In this document: positions 1 to 6,712 of the stretch, in pieces
Layout: the number at the start of each line of letters is the position of its first letter
How positions within the stretch are numbered: position 1 is the stretch's first letter
NCBI GenBank assembly: GCA_902476765.1
Contig: CABSEJ010000141.1
Location: 1 to 8,296 of the forward strand
Reading direction: 5' to 3'
DNA length: 8,296 nt
DNA from: an uncultured Blautia sp.
Lineage (GTDB): Bacteria > Bacillota > Clostridia > Lachnospirales > Lachnospiraceae
Notes under the pieces: generated by a model
What the model saw: the letters and a program-made list of their open reading frames with translations, nothing else
The model's database searches: none
What the model was told of the DNA's origin: nothing
Translations under genes and position numbers: made by a program

Positions 1-456
1 ATGGAGGGTGTGCGGACAAAAAACGGTACAGAAAAGGAAAACCAGTCCGTGAAGAAAAAGGAATACATGCAGGCCATTATGGAAGCCTGTACTTTTATTA
101 ACCAGCACTGTCAGGAGAATATAACTCTGGAGGAGGCTGCGGCCCACAGCGGTTTTTCAAAATTTCATTTTACCCGAATTTTTAAGCAATGCATGGATAT
201 GACTTTTTATGAATATCTGAACCAGAAAAGAATTACAAAGGCCCAGGAACTTTTGGATACTACGGAGCTGAGAGTTACGGATATTGCCATGAGCTCAGGC
301 TTTTCTTCTATCAGCGCTTTTAACAGAACCTTTAAGTCTATTAAGGGATGTTCGCCCAGTGAATACAGAAATAAGCTTAGTGTACAGGGGGGGGGACATT
401 TAGGACTTATTTTGTATGTTATTTGCGGACAGATTATCCATATGATTATAGGATAA
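1..456 (+). CDS. AraC-family transcriptional regulator, C-terminal DNA-binding part (probably 5'-truncated by the window)
   Basis: This encodes the double helix-turn-helix DNA-binding domain of an AraC/XylS-type regulator. The domain fills about residues 25-125: a first HTH around 41-63 (ITLEEAAAHSGFSKFHFTRI) and a second around 91-113, followed by the family signature region ending in SPSEYR at 118-123. Such regulators usually have 250-300 residues with an N-terminal sugar-sensing or cupin domain. None is visible, and the frame is open to base 1, so the ATG at base 1 is probably internal and the true start lies upstream. After the conserved end at about residue 127, the frame passes through nine G (387-395) and adds a hydrophobic tail of about 20 residues that is unusual for the family. 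With eight G it would stop at a TAG at 401-403, a more normal end. The GH43 and transporter remnants downstream suggest it once controlled a xylo-oligosaccharide-type locus; that role is inference. The family call is firm; the ligand is unknown. Confidence 0.85.
   Translation: MEGVRTKNGTEKENQSVKKKEYMQAIMEACTFINQHCQENITLEEAAAHSGFSKFHFTRIFKQCMDMTFYEYLNQKRITKAQELLDTTELRVTDIAMSSGFSSISAFNRTFKSIKGCSPSEYRNKLSVQGGGHLGLILYVICGQIIHMIIG
387..395 (+). repeat. Homopolymer run of nine G inside the AraC-type gene
   Basis: Nine consecutive G residues lie just after the end of the conserved AraC domain. In the given sequence the frame reads through to a TAA at 454-456. Removing one G puts a TAG at 401-403 in frame. 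Adding one G opens the frame past the terminator hairpin. Tracts of this kind are prone to slippage in cells and to length errors in sequencing, and the sequence alone cannot tell which applies. Confidence 0.9.
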
Positions 457-458
457 TA

Positions 459-513
459 AGAAGCAGGAAAATCAGATTTGAAAACAAATCTCACGGTTTT
501 CCTGCTTCTTTTT
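459..513 (+). terminator. Rho-independent terminator after the AraC-type gene, possibly bidirectional
   Basis: The arm AGAAGCAGGAAAA (459-471) pairs with TTTTCCTGCTTCT (497-509). Inside it a second stem, AGATTTG (474-480) with CAAATCT (485-491), closes an AAAA loop. A run of five T (509-513) follows on the plus strand. It begins three bases after the regulator's stop codon. The GH43 remnant on the minus strand ends at 516, so the same hairpin probably also ends minus-strand transcripts, although the T tract on that side is broken. Confidence 0.88.
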
Positions 514-515
514 GT

Positions 516-1880
516 CTATTCGTTCATGGATTCGTATAAAAACCAGTCAAAGTCAGCATAAGAGGAGCAAGGTTTCTGGTTGGAAGTGGCGTACATCCCC
601 AGATAAGCCCCGGTAAATCCCTCATTAGTTACAGAGCTTAGAACTTCCGGCTCTGCATTTTCATAGACAGGAAGCATCTCCTGGTCGTCAAAGCCGTAAT
701 AAAAATGGTATCCTCCCTGGCCGGCAGAAAGAGTAAGATAGATTCTATTGGGATTCTTTATTTCTTGTTCTGCCAGCACAGTTATCTGGCTGAGGAAGCA
801 TTTTCGAAGTTGAAGCACTGTGCGTCTGTCTTTTTTCAGCAAGGTAAAGGTATAGTGAAAACGGTCATCCTGGACCAGGGCAAGCCCTGCTTCCTCTCCG
901 TTTTGAGACGGTGAAAACTCCATGGCTGTCTGAACCCGGAAGCACATGTGCTGCTGACGCCTTCCAATGAAAGCAGGCGTACAGATTTGGTGCAGGGCCT
1001 TTGGCTTGAGAAACAGACGAAGAAATCCTGGCCTTTGGGAAAGAGAGTACAGGGAAGTCCCGGAGGGATGAATGGTATTCCAGCAAAAACGCAATTGAGA
1101 AGCTTCGAAATTATCACTGAAAAATTCCGGTTTTGGAAGAAAAACAGGAAGCTTAGGAAGCCGTTCCCTGCTGTTTACCAGAACGTTATCATTGTCCACT
1201 CTGAGCCATCCGTCTTTTTCCCATACCATCGGAACCAGAAAAGTTTCTCTTCCAAGGTTAAAATGAGCTCCCTTGTAAGGTCTTACGCCCAGAAGCACCA
1301 TCCACCATTCGCCTTCCTGGGTTTCTACAATATCTCCATGTCCCACCACGGAAATAGAATGTTCCAGAGAAAGATGCCGGTGAGAAAGAATAGGATTTCT
1401 GGGACAGATTTCATAATCCCCGTCAATGACAGAACATCTGGCCATCATAACGCTGTGGTTAGTAAAGGTGCCCCCTTCGGCTACCATGAAAGGTTTCCCG
1501 GTCCAGTTCACAGAGATAAATTCCGTGATGTCCTTCATATGCAGGCTCTTCGCATATAAAATTCCCCGTATACCACATTCTTCCGTCTTTGTCAAAGAAA
1601 AGACTGGAGTCGATTCCGTCTGCCCCTTCTATGAAACAGGGACTGCAGGGTTTTGGGCAGTAATGATGTAATTGTCCCTGCGGGCTTCCCGCCCCTCTGA
1701 AACAAAGGTGTTGATAATATAGAAGGTCCCCCGGTCATAGCGGATAGTGGGCGCCCATAGCCCCAGAGACGTTTCGCAGTTCTTATAGTCCAGCTGCTCA
1801 GCAGATGAAATTCCATGTCCAACCTGTTCCCAGTGAACCAGGTCCCGGCTGTGAAAAACCGGAAGCCCGGGGAAATACAA
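516..1880 (-). pseudogene. Decayed GH43 family beta-xylosidase/arabinofuranosidase-type gene (three lesions)
   Basis: The pieces together match a GH43 five-bladed propeller hydrolase with its C-terminal beta-sandwich domain, related to Selenomonas beta-xylosidase SXA as I recall it. Reading from the right, 1880-1632 encodes FPGLPVFHSRDLVHWEQVG onward, including GLWAPTIRY. The frame then meets a TAG at 1631-1629. The family sequence continues in another frame at 1635-1489, with FIEGADGIDSSLFFDKDG and then EEPAYEGHHGIYLCELD. It returns to the first frame at 1487 with MVAEGGTFTNHS and runs intact to the TAG at 516-518, including HGDIVETQEGEWW, LGRETF and the C-terminal FTGAYLGMYA and DFDWFLYE. 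About 35 N-terminal codons are missing, including the NPDPS-type segment with the catalytic base. About 35-40 codons are missing at 1488, including the EGPH-type segment with the catalytic acid. Only the middle Asp (in IDSS) remains. The 359-residue open frame starting with TTG at 1595 is therefore not a real protein: its first ~36 residues are out-of-frame reading. The product cannot be an active hydrolase. Confidence 0.9.
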
Positions 1881-2317
1881 AAGACAGCGAAGGAAAGATA
1901 GTGCTGAACTCTGACATTTATTACAATGGTATCAATTCCGGTGCGGAGAAACAGCTGAATGTAGACTATGGCTTTGGCGGCGGTGTATTTGCATATGGCG
2001 GCTCTAAAGAACTGCAGTATTCCAAATTCTCTGAGGGAGAGCAGGAATGGAATGAGAGAATCGATGCAAATAAGGAGCAGATGCAGCTTCAGCCTCCGGT
2101 ATTGGCAGACGAACTGCAGAAAGAGGAGATGAACCTGATTAAGGTAAACCTTATGGACTATGTAAATACTTCTGCTTTGGAATTTATCTCCGGTAAAAAA
2201 GACCTGGATGCGGACTGGGATACCTATGTAAAAGAGTGCGAGAGCAAAGGCTCCCAGAAATATGTGGACCAGGCTAACGAAATCTTTAACGACACAAAGG
2301 ACGTGCTGGGATACTAA
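1881..2317 (+). pseudogene. 3' remnant of a sugar ABC transporter solute-binding protein
   Basis: About 145 codons, from KDSEGKIVLNSDIYYNG to the TAA at 2315-2317, look like the C-terminal lobe of a large extracellular solute-binding lipoprotein for oligosaccharides (LipO/YtcQ-like). The support is the end pattern: a SALEFISGKKDLDADWDTYV segment followed by KYVDQANEIFND and LGY. Family members have roughly 430-550 residues with a lipoprotein signal peptide; here that signal and about two thirds of the protein are absent. The open frame extends left to an ATG at 1805, but 1805-1880 is only the antisense of the GH43 remnant, so that 170-residue chimera is not a gene. I see no promoter or ribosome binding site suited to it. 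The membrane components expected beside such a protein are not in the window. The family call rests on pattern recognition of the C-terminus and is moderately sure; the truncation is clear if the family call holds. Confidence 0.65.
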
Positions 2318-2394
2318 GAGAAGATTATGGAAAATGGTAAGGCGTAAAAGACATGAACTTAAACCCATAGCATCATCCATATAGAAAAGGAAGT

Positions 2395-2444
2395 AGGCCC
2401 CGGATAATCCGAAATAAAGGATTTTCCGGGGCCTGCTGCTTTTT
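2395..2444. terminator. Bidirectional terminator between the transporter remnant (+) and the GH2 gene (-)
   Basis: AGGCCCCGGATAATCC (2395-2410) pairs with GGATTTTCCGGGGCCT (2419-2434) with one mismatch and an 8-nt loop. On the plus strand TGCTGC and then five T (2440-2444) follow; on the minus strand ACTTCCTTTTC follows. It sits between two convergent 3' ends (stop codons at 2317 and 2479). The region 2318-2394 holds no gene that I can support. Confidence 0.9.
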
Positions 2445-2478
2445 ATATATCAGCTTTCTGTTATTTCAACCATAGGAT

Positions 2479-4743
2479 TTAGTTTTTCTTAATCTTAATC
2501 AACTGGGCATTGAGACTTTCCATAAAGCCTTCCGGAGCCAAAGTACCGGCCATTTCTCCTATTTTTTCCAGAGTCATGGATTTCATCATATCCCACATTC
2601 CTTCTCCCGGTGATACGGTCATATTCATAGTCAGTTTAACAGCTTTGGCTGCCAGCTCCAGAGCCTCCGGAGACTTTGCAATTTCATCCAAAGTGTCTTT
2701 GATGCTGTACATACCTTCCGGGAATTCCATTGGAGCCTCTAAATCCATGGAGCCTACGGATTTGAACCAGTTGGCTACGCCTTCTGCACGCTCATTTACT
2801 TCAGGCAGTACATAGATAGAAGGCTCTTTTTCTACCTTTTCCAGAGTCATGGTATCCTTTACCTCTCCGGCCACAGCCAGCAAGGTATTGAAGCCCTCTG
2901 CCAAAGCAACCTGGAAGACAAATACCTTGTCTGCACTCTGTTCTTCCACTTTTTCCCCGTTAAGGTACAGGGTAACAGACGGCTGGTTAGAGTAAACACG
3001 AATCTGTGTGGTTTCCCCTGCTCTCTGGGCGTAGCGCTTTCCGCAGAGATGAACCATAGGCTCTTTGTTCCAGTATGCCTTGTAAATGTAGTAGCTGTCC
3101 TTTTTCGTCTTTCTGTCAATGGTCACCAGACCTTTGTTGTTTCTTCCTGCTACGCCGCCTTCATCTCTGGCTGCACAGCCGAAATCAAACATATTCCATA
3201 CATGACTGGACCAAATCCAGGGACGCTCATCCAGCATTTTAGCCATATGCTCATGGTACAGAGCCTGATATTCTTCACTGTAATCCTTGCAGGCCGGGTT
3301 TGGGCCATGGTAAGTGATGATACCTTCGCAGCCGTACTCAGACAGACCCAGGCAGATGTCAGGATGAATCTTGTGGAAGTTATCCATCCAGGGACCGTTG
3401 TCCTCCATCTTTCCGCCATACCAGCCGAAGTAGTGGTTGTAGCTTTCTACATCTGTGATGTGGTGCATAGGACCTTCAATTGGTGTCATGCTTACATGGG
3501 CAATGGTTGTGAGACGGGTTGGGTCTAAGCTCTTAGCAAGAGCATTTAATTCATGGTGGTTTTCTACCAGCTTCTCAGAAATACCGCCGATAAGGATTTC
3601 ATTGGAAATACCCCAGAAGCAGATAGAGGGATGGTTATAATTCTGGATAATCAGTTCTTTTAACTGGCTGATGCAGTTTTCATGGGCAGCCGGGTCCGGA
3701 TTCATAACGCTGATAAAAGGAATCTCAGCCCACACGACAAAGCCCATTTCGTCGCAGGCATCGTAGAAATCCTGGGAATGCTGATAGTGAGCCAGACGGA
3801 TGGTATTGGCGCCCAGCTCTTTGATTATCTTAGCGTCTGCGTAATGGTCCTCTCTGGTCAGGGCATTTCCTTTATACAGCATATCCTGATGACGGCTGAC
3901 GCCTCGTAAAGGAGTTTCCTTGCCGTTGATGATAAAGCCTTTGTCCGGATGGCAGGAGAAGCTTCTCACACCGGCCTGAATGGAAATTTCGTCATAAGCT
4001 TCGTTTCTTCTCTGAAGGACAGCCTTTACTGTGTACAGATAGGGACTGTCAATTTCCCAAAGCTGTGCGTCGGGAACAAAGACGGTGACAGCCGGGCTTT
4101 CTGCGGGACGGCAGGCCTGGGCCACTTCCTGTCCCTGAGCGTCACAGATTGTATACAGCACAGTGAAATTTTCGTCTGCATTCTTTACATAAGAAACAAT
4201 TTCAAAAGAAGCGCCGCCCTCAGTGGGTGTTGGCGTTACCTGAATACCCGGACCTCCATAATATTCCAAATCAAAATGAGCGTCCGGAACGCTGATCAGA
4301 TTTACCCCTCTGTAAAGACCGCCGTAGAAGGTAAAGTCAGCAGACTGGGGATATACGCTGTCTTTCAGCTCATTGCTGCAGGCGATAACCAGCAGGTTTT
4401 CTCCTTCTTCCTTACACTGCTCTGTGATATTTGCCCGGAAGATAGAATATCCGCCTTCATGGTAAGCCACTTCCTTTCCGTTCACATATACAGTGGCCTG
4501 CTGTCCTGCTGCCAGAACCTCTACGAAAAGCTTTCCGCCGCCTAAAGGCTGTTTAGGAGTAGTAAAAGTTTTAGCATACCAGTATTTTCCTCTGTCATAG
4601 CTGCCATTTCCGTCATGGCCGTCCACTGCGTTCCAGCAGTGGGGAAGATTCACGTCCTGCCAATCGGCGGGCAGAGTCTGGGGAAGACCGGCGTCCTTTT
4701 GGATAAATTTCCAGTTGTCATTTAAGTTCAGTACATTTCGCAT
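2479..4743 (-). CDS. Glycoside hydrolase family 2 enzyme, beta-galactosidase or beta-glucuronidase type
   Basis: This is a retaining exo-glycosidase that removes beta-linked sugars from the non-reducing end. With no signal peptide it should act in the cytoplasm on imported oligosaccharides or glycosides. The 754 residues show the GH2 order. A jelly-roll sugar-binding domain (about 1-155) includes LPHCWNAVDG and YGGLYRGVNL. An immunoglobulin-like domain follows (about 160-265, ending GVRSF). The TIM barrel (about 270-560) carries LRGVSRHQD, the acid/base E382 in WGISNEI and the nucleophile E469 in LSEYG. A beta domain (about 565-640) and a helical, Met-rich tail (about 645-754) complete it. 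The motif NNKG at 535-538 gives the N-x-K arrangement used to recognise beta-glucuronidases, but GH2 beta-galactosidases can carry a similar NDKG, so the substrate is undecided. The ATG at 4743 is preceded by AAGGAGGC at good spacing. It is transcribed alone, converging on the transporter remnant, and appears intact, unlike its left neighbours. Confidence 0.9.
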   Translation of the reverse strand: MRNVLNLNDNWKFIQKDAGLPQTLPADWQDVNLPHCWNAVDGHDGNGSYDRGKYWYAKTFTTPKQPLGGGKLFVEVLAAGQQATVYVNGKEVAYHEGGYSIFRANITEQCKEEGENLLVIACSNELKDSVYPQSADFTFYGGLYRGVNLISVPDAHFDLEYYGGPGIQVTPTPTEGGASFEIVSYVKNADENFTVLYTICDAQGQEVAQACRPAESPAVTVFVPDAQLWEIDSPYLYTVKAVLQRRNEAYDEISIQAGVRSFSCHPDKGFIINGKETPLRGVSRHQDMLYKGNALTREDHYADAKIIKELGANTIRLAHYQHSQDFYDACDEMGFVVWAEIPFISVMNPDPAAHENCISQLKELIIQNYNHPSICFWGISNEILIGGISEKLVENHHELNALAKSLDPTRLTTIAHVSMTPIEGPMHHITDVESYNHYFGWYGGKMEDNGPWMDNFHKIHPDICLGLSEYGCEGIITYHGPNPACKDYSEEYQALYHEHMAKMLDERPWIWSSHVWNMFDFGCAARDEGGVAGRNNKGLVTIDRKTKKDSYYIYKAYWNKEPMVHLCGKRYAQRAGETTQIRVYSNQPSVTLYLNGEKVEEQSADKVFVFQVALAEGFNTLLAVAGEVKDTMTLEKVEKEPSIYVLPEVNERAEGVANWFKSVGSMDLEAPMEFPEGMYSIKDTLDEIAKSPEALELAAKAVKLTMNMTVSPGEGMWDMMKSMTLEKIGEMAGTLAPEGFMESLNAQLIKIKKN

Positions 4744-4768
4744 AAATTAGCCTCCTTCATCATATTAT

Positions 4769-4792
4769 GGGATTTGCAAACCTGAAAATCCC
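4769..4792. promoter_or_regulatory. Inverted repeat upstream of the GH2 gene, possible operator
   Basis: GGGATTT (4769-4775) and AAATCCC (4786-4792) form perfect 7-bp arms separated by 10 nt. They lie between the GH2 ribosome binding site and a possible minus-strand -10 box (TACAAT, plus positions 4803-4808), for which I see no convincing -35. The position suits a repressor site or a leader hairpin, but an inverted repeat this short can arise by chance. Confidence 0.3.
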
Positions 4793-4865
4793 TCTGTTAA
4801 TCATTGTAGAGGATACAGGAGAAAAGAGAAAGAAGAATTTTTTGGTGTTTTTGGATAATTTTCAG

Positions 4866-4912
4866 AAAAAAAGACCCTTCCGGCAAAGTGCGAAACTTCA
4901 TCGGAAGGGTCT
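4866..4912 (-). terminator. Rho-independent terminator of the cold-shock gene
   Basis: Read on the minus strand, an 11-bp stem (AGACCCTTCCG pairing with CGGAAGGGTCT, plus positions 4902-4912 and 4872-4882) closes a loop holding a further AAGT/ACTT mini-stem, and seven T follow (4872-4866). It starts 16 nt after the cold-shock stop codon. It also insulates the GH2 gene downstream from the cold-shock promoter. Confidence 0.93.
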
Positions 4913-4928
4913 GTCTTTGGTTTTTTAA

Positions 4929-5129
4929 TTATAATTTATCTACATTGGCTGCCTGCATGCCACGAGCGCCTTCTGTAAGGTCATAAGTCACGGCCTGGCC
5001 TTCTTCCAGAGATTTGAATCCTTCTCCGTTGATTGCTGAGAAGTGTACGAATACGTCCTGTCCGTCCTCTCCTGTGATAAATCCGTAGCCTTTTTCAGCG
5101 TTGAACCATTTTACAGTTCCCTTGTTCAT
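4929..5129 (-). CDS. csp: Cold-shock protein, CspA family (66 residues)
   Basis: This is a single cold-shock-domain protein that binds single-stranded RNA and DNA, acting as an RNA chaperone or modulator of translation. MNKGTVKWFNAEKGYGFI opens the protein. RNP1 is KGYGFI at 13-18 and RNP2 is VFVHF at 26-30, with the surface aromatics W8, F9, Y15, F17, F27, H29 and F30 of the nucleic-acid face all present. The length is the family norm. The frame is open upstream for 38 more codons, but the ATG at 5129 has GGAGGT six bases before it, and the upstream translation is AT-rich leader, so 5129 is chosen. It has its own promoter (5279-5307), a leader of about 140 nt and its own terminator, so it is probably monocistronic. 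Which Csp paralogue it is, and whether it is cold-induced, cannot be told from sequence. Confidence 0.97.
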   Translation of the reverse strand: MNKGTVKWFNAEKGYGFITGEDGQDVFVHFSAINGEGFKSLEEGQAVTYDLTEGARGMQAANVDKL

Positions 5130-5181
5130 AGTGTTACCTCCATAAAAAATAAATAAAAATAGATAAACCATCGGATAAAAA

Positions 5182-5248
5182 ATTAAATGGTCTTTAGAGA
5201 TAATATTGTGTATAAAAATGATAATACAATCTCTAAAAACCATTTAAT
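5182..5248 (-). promoter_or_regulatory. Large inverted repeat in the cold-shock gene leader
   Basis: ATTAAATGGT (5182-5191) pairs with ACCATTTAAT (5239-5248). After one mismatch, TTTAGAGAT (5193-5201) pairs with ATCTCTAAA (5229-5237), leaving a loop of about 27 nt. That is 19 bp of a 20-position stem. It lies wholly between the predicted start of the minus-strand transcript (about 5272) and the csp start codon. In the minus-strand RNA it is followed by six U (5182-5177). The stem is AU-rich, so its stability should depend on temperature. A role as a thermosensor, attenuator or mRNA stabiliser is inference; a small mobile repeat is a weaker alternative. Confidence 0.6.
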
Positions 5249-5278
5249 ATTTATATCCAATATACCTTTGACACATTC

Positions 5279-5307
5279 AGTATATTCTGAAAAATAGAAA
5301 AAGTCAA
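5279..5307 (-). promoter_or_regulatory. Vegetative sigma-factor promoter for the cold-shock gene
   Basis: On the minus strand, TTGACT (plus 5302-5307), a 17-nt spacer and TATACT (plus 5279-5284) match the consensus in 5 of 6 positions each with ideal spacing. The transcript should start near 5272, giving a leader of about 140 nt before csp. Confidence 0.85.
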
Positions 5308-5320
5308 GGGAAAAGTGCAA

Positions 5321-5349
5321 TTGACGAAAGAAAATGTGTATGTTACTAT
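5321..5349 (+). promoter_or_regulatory. Candidate promoter for the pyrC operon
   Basis: TTGACG (5321-5326), a 17-nt spacer and TACTAT (5344-5349) with an extended -10 TG at 5341-5342 form a plausible promoter about 70 nt before the pyrC start. A second candidate is a perfect TTGACA at 5268-5273 with AAAAAT at 5290-5295 (16-nt spacer), which overlaps the opposing csp promoter. Between the first candidate and pyrC, the leader has only two small hairpins (AGGC/GCCT at 5374-5386 and TCTC/GAGA at 5390-5400) and no clear attenuator. Confidence 0.55.
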
Positions 5350-5416
5350 AAAGCCAACGGTAAAATTCAGAGAAGGCAAAAAGCCTGTATCTCCGGGAGA
5401 AAGGACGTATATCAAG

Positions 5417-6700
5417 ATGAAAATACTGATTAAAAATGGCCGCATTTTAAATCCCTCAGATAAGACTGACCAGACAGGAGACCTTTATATTGAGGACGGT
5501 GTGATAAAGGACAGGGGCCCTTCCCTGCAGTTGGAGGAAGAGGCGGATAAAGTGATAAACGCCCAGGGCTGCTTTGTCATGCCCGGATTGATTGATTTAC
5601 ATGTACATTTGCGGGACCCGGGCCTGACCCATAAAGAAGATATTGTAAGCGGAGCAAGGGCCGCAGCCAGAGGCGGATTTACGACGATTCTGGCTATGCC
5701 CAACACTAAGCCTGTTATTGACAGTCCGGACAGAGTGTCTTATGTACACAACAAGGCTCTGGAGCTGGCTCCGGTCCATGTGCTTCAGATTGGGGCAGTG
5801 ACCAAGGACCAGAAGGGAGAGGCGCTGGCTGATATAGAAGGAATGATAGAGGCCGGTATTCCTGCTATCAGCGAGGACGGCAAGTCCGTAATGAATGCAA
5901 GGTTATATAAGGAAGCAATGGAAATTTGTGCTTCCCGGGGAATTCCGGTTTTTGCCCACTGCGAAGACCAGAACATGGTAAACGGAGGCTGCGTCAACCA
6001 GGATGAACGTTCCAAGGAGCTGGGACTTCCGGGTATCAGCAACGCTGTGGAGGATGTGATTGTAGCCAGGGATATTGTGTTAGCAAAGGAAACAGGGGCC
6101 AGACTTCATCTGTGCCATTGTTCCACCAAAGACAGTGTTCACATGATTGAATTGGCCAAGCAGGATAACCTGCCGGTGACCGGAGAAGTATGCCCTCATC
6201 ATTTCACCCTGACTTCTGAGGATATGGTGCCGGGAGACACCAATTATAAGATGAACCCTCCTCTGCGTACTCAGGAGGATAAGGAAGCTCTTCTTCGTGG
6301 CCTGAAGGAAGATGTTCTGGATGTCATCAGCACAGACCATGCACCTCACAGCAGAGACGAGAAGCAGCAGCCTATAGCGAAGGCTCCCTTTGGTATCGTG
6401 GGACTGGAGACAGCAGTGCCCCTTACAGTGACAGAGCTTTTAGACAAGGGAGTTCTGACTCCTATGCAGATGGCGGAGAAAATGAGCTATAATCCGGCCA
6501 GAATTATAGGCTCAGATAAAGGAACTCTGGATGTAGGAAAAATGGCAGACGTGACGGTCATAGACCCTAACCGGGAGTATGTCATTGACAGTATGACCTT
6601 CTTGTCAAAAGGAAAGAATACCCCCTTTAACGGCAGAAAGGTAAAAGGACTGGTGAAGGCCACCATCTGCGGCGGCAAAGTAGTATATCAGGCAGAATAA
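5417..6700 (+). CDS. pyrC: Dihydroorotase, class I (PyrC)
   Basis: This cytoplasmic enzyme closes N-carbamoyl-L-aspartate to L-dihydroorotate, the third step of UMP synthesis, using bound zinc. The 427 residues fit the class I family length. Visible motifs are the metal-binding DLHVHLRDPG at 60-69 (H62, H64, with R66 for substrate), ISEDG at 151-155 whose D154 matches the metal-bridging Asp of class I enzymes, AHCED with H181, LHLCHCST with H234, and STDHAPH with the catalytic D307. The C-terminal sheet carries GKMADVTVID and TPFNGRKVKG. The frame is open upstream to a GTG at 5315, but that would put the promoter inside the gene. The ATG at 5417 begins the usual MKILIKNGRI start and has AAGGA 11 bases before it, so it is preferred. 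It is the first gene of a pyrC-pyrF-pyrK operon, divergent from csp. All expected catalytic residues are present. Confidence 0.96.
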   Translation: MKILIKNGRILNPSDKTDQTGDLYIEDGVIKDRGPSLQLEEEADKVINAQGCFVMPGLIDLHVHLRDPGLTHKEDIVSGARAAARGGFTTILAMPNTKPVIDSPDRVSYVHNKALELAPVHVLQIGAVTKDQKGEALADIEGMIEAGIPAISEDGKSVMNARLYKEAMEICASRGIPVFAHCEDQNMVNGGCVNQDERSKELGLPGISNAVEDVIVARDIVLAKETGARLHLCHCSTKDSVHMIELAKQDNLPVTGEVCPHHFTLTSEDMVPGDTNYKMNPPLRTQEDKEALLRGLKEDVLDVISTDHAPHSRDEKQQPIAKAPFGIVGLETAVPLTVTELLDKGVLTPMQMAEKMSYNPARIIGSDKGTLDVGKMADVTVIDPNREYVIDSMTFLSKGKNTPFNGRKVKGLVKATICGGKVVYQAE

Positions 6701-6712
6701 GGAATACAAGAG

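Noticed and set aside
948..1559. A 203-residue plus-strand open frame opposite the GH43 remnant
   Set aside because: It lies wholly antisense to family-like GH43 coding sequence, lacks a convincing ribosome binding site and has no recognisable protein features.
1805..2317. A 170-residue plus-strand open frame as a complete hypothetical protein
   Set aside because: Its first ~25 codons are the exact antisense of the GH43 remnant; only the part from about 1881 resembles a real protein family.
2328..2346. A tiny open frame (ATG at 2328, six codons) after the transporter remnant
   Set aside because: It has no support beyond a purine-rich stretch upstream and ends at once; it could be a remnant but nothing shows it.
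1592..2380. A 262-residue minus-strand open frame rich in Leu and Phe
   Set aside because: It overlaps the transporter remnant in antisense and the GH43 remnant in another frame; its hydrophobic composition is typical of a shadow frame, not a true membrane protein.
3049..4545. Plus-strand open frames of 61-198 residues within the GH2 gene
   Set aside because: All are antisense to an intact GH2 gene with its full catalytic motifs, and none shows a known domain or start signal.
5182..5248. The inverted repeat as a miniature transposable element
   Set aside because: No clear target-site duplication is seen, no second copy occurs in the window, and its place inside the csp leader favours an RNA structure.
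5359..5405. A PyrR-binding loop in the pyrC leader (CAGAGA followed by AGGC)
   Set aside because: The CNGNGA-like hexaloop is present, but the flanking bases do not form the expected stem and no terminator/antiterminator pair follows.
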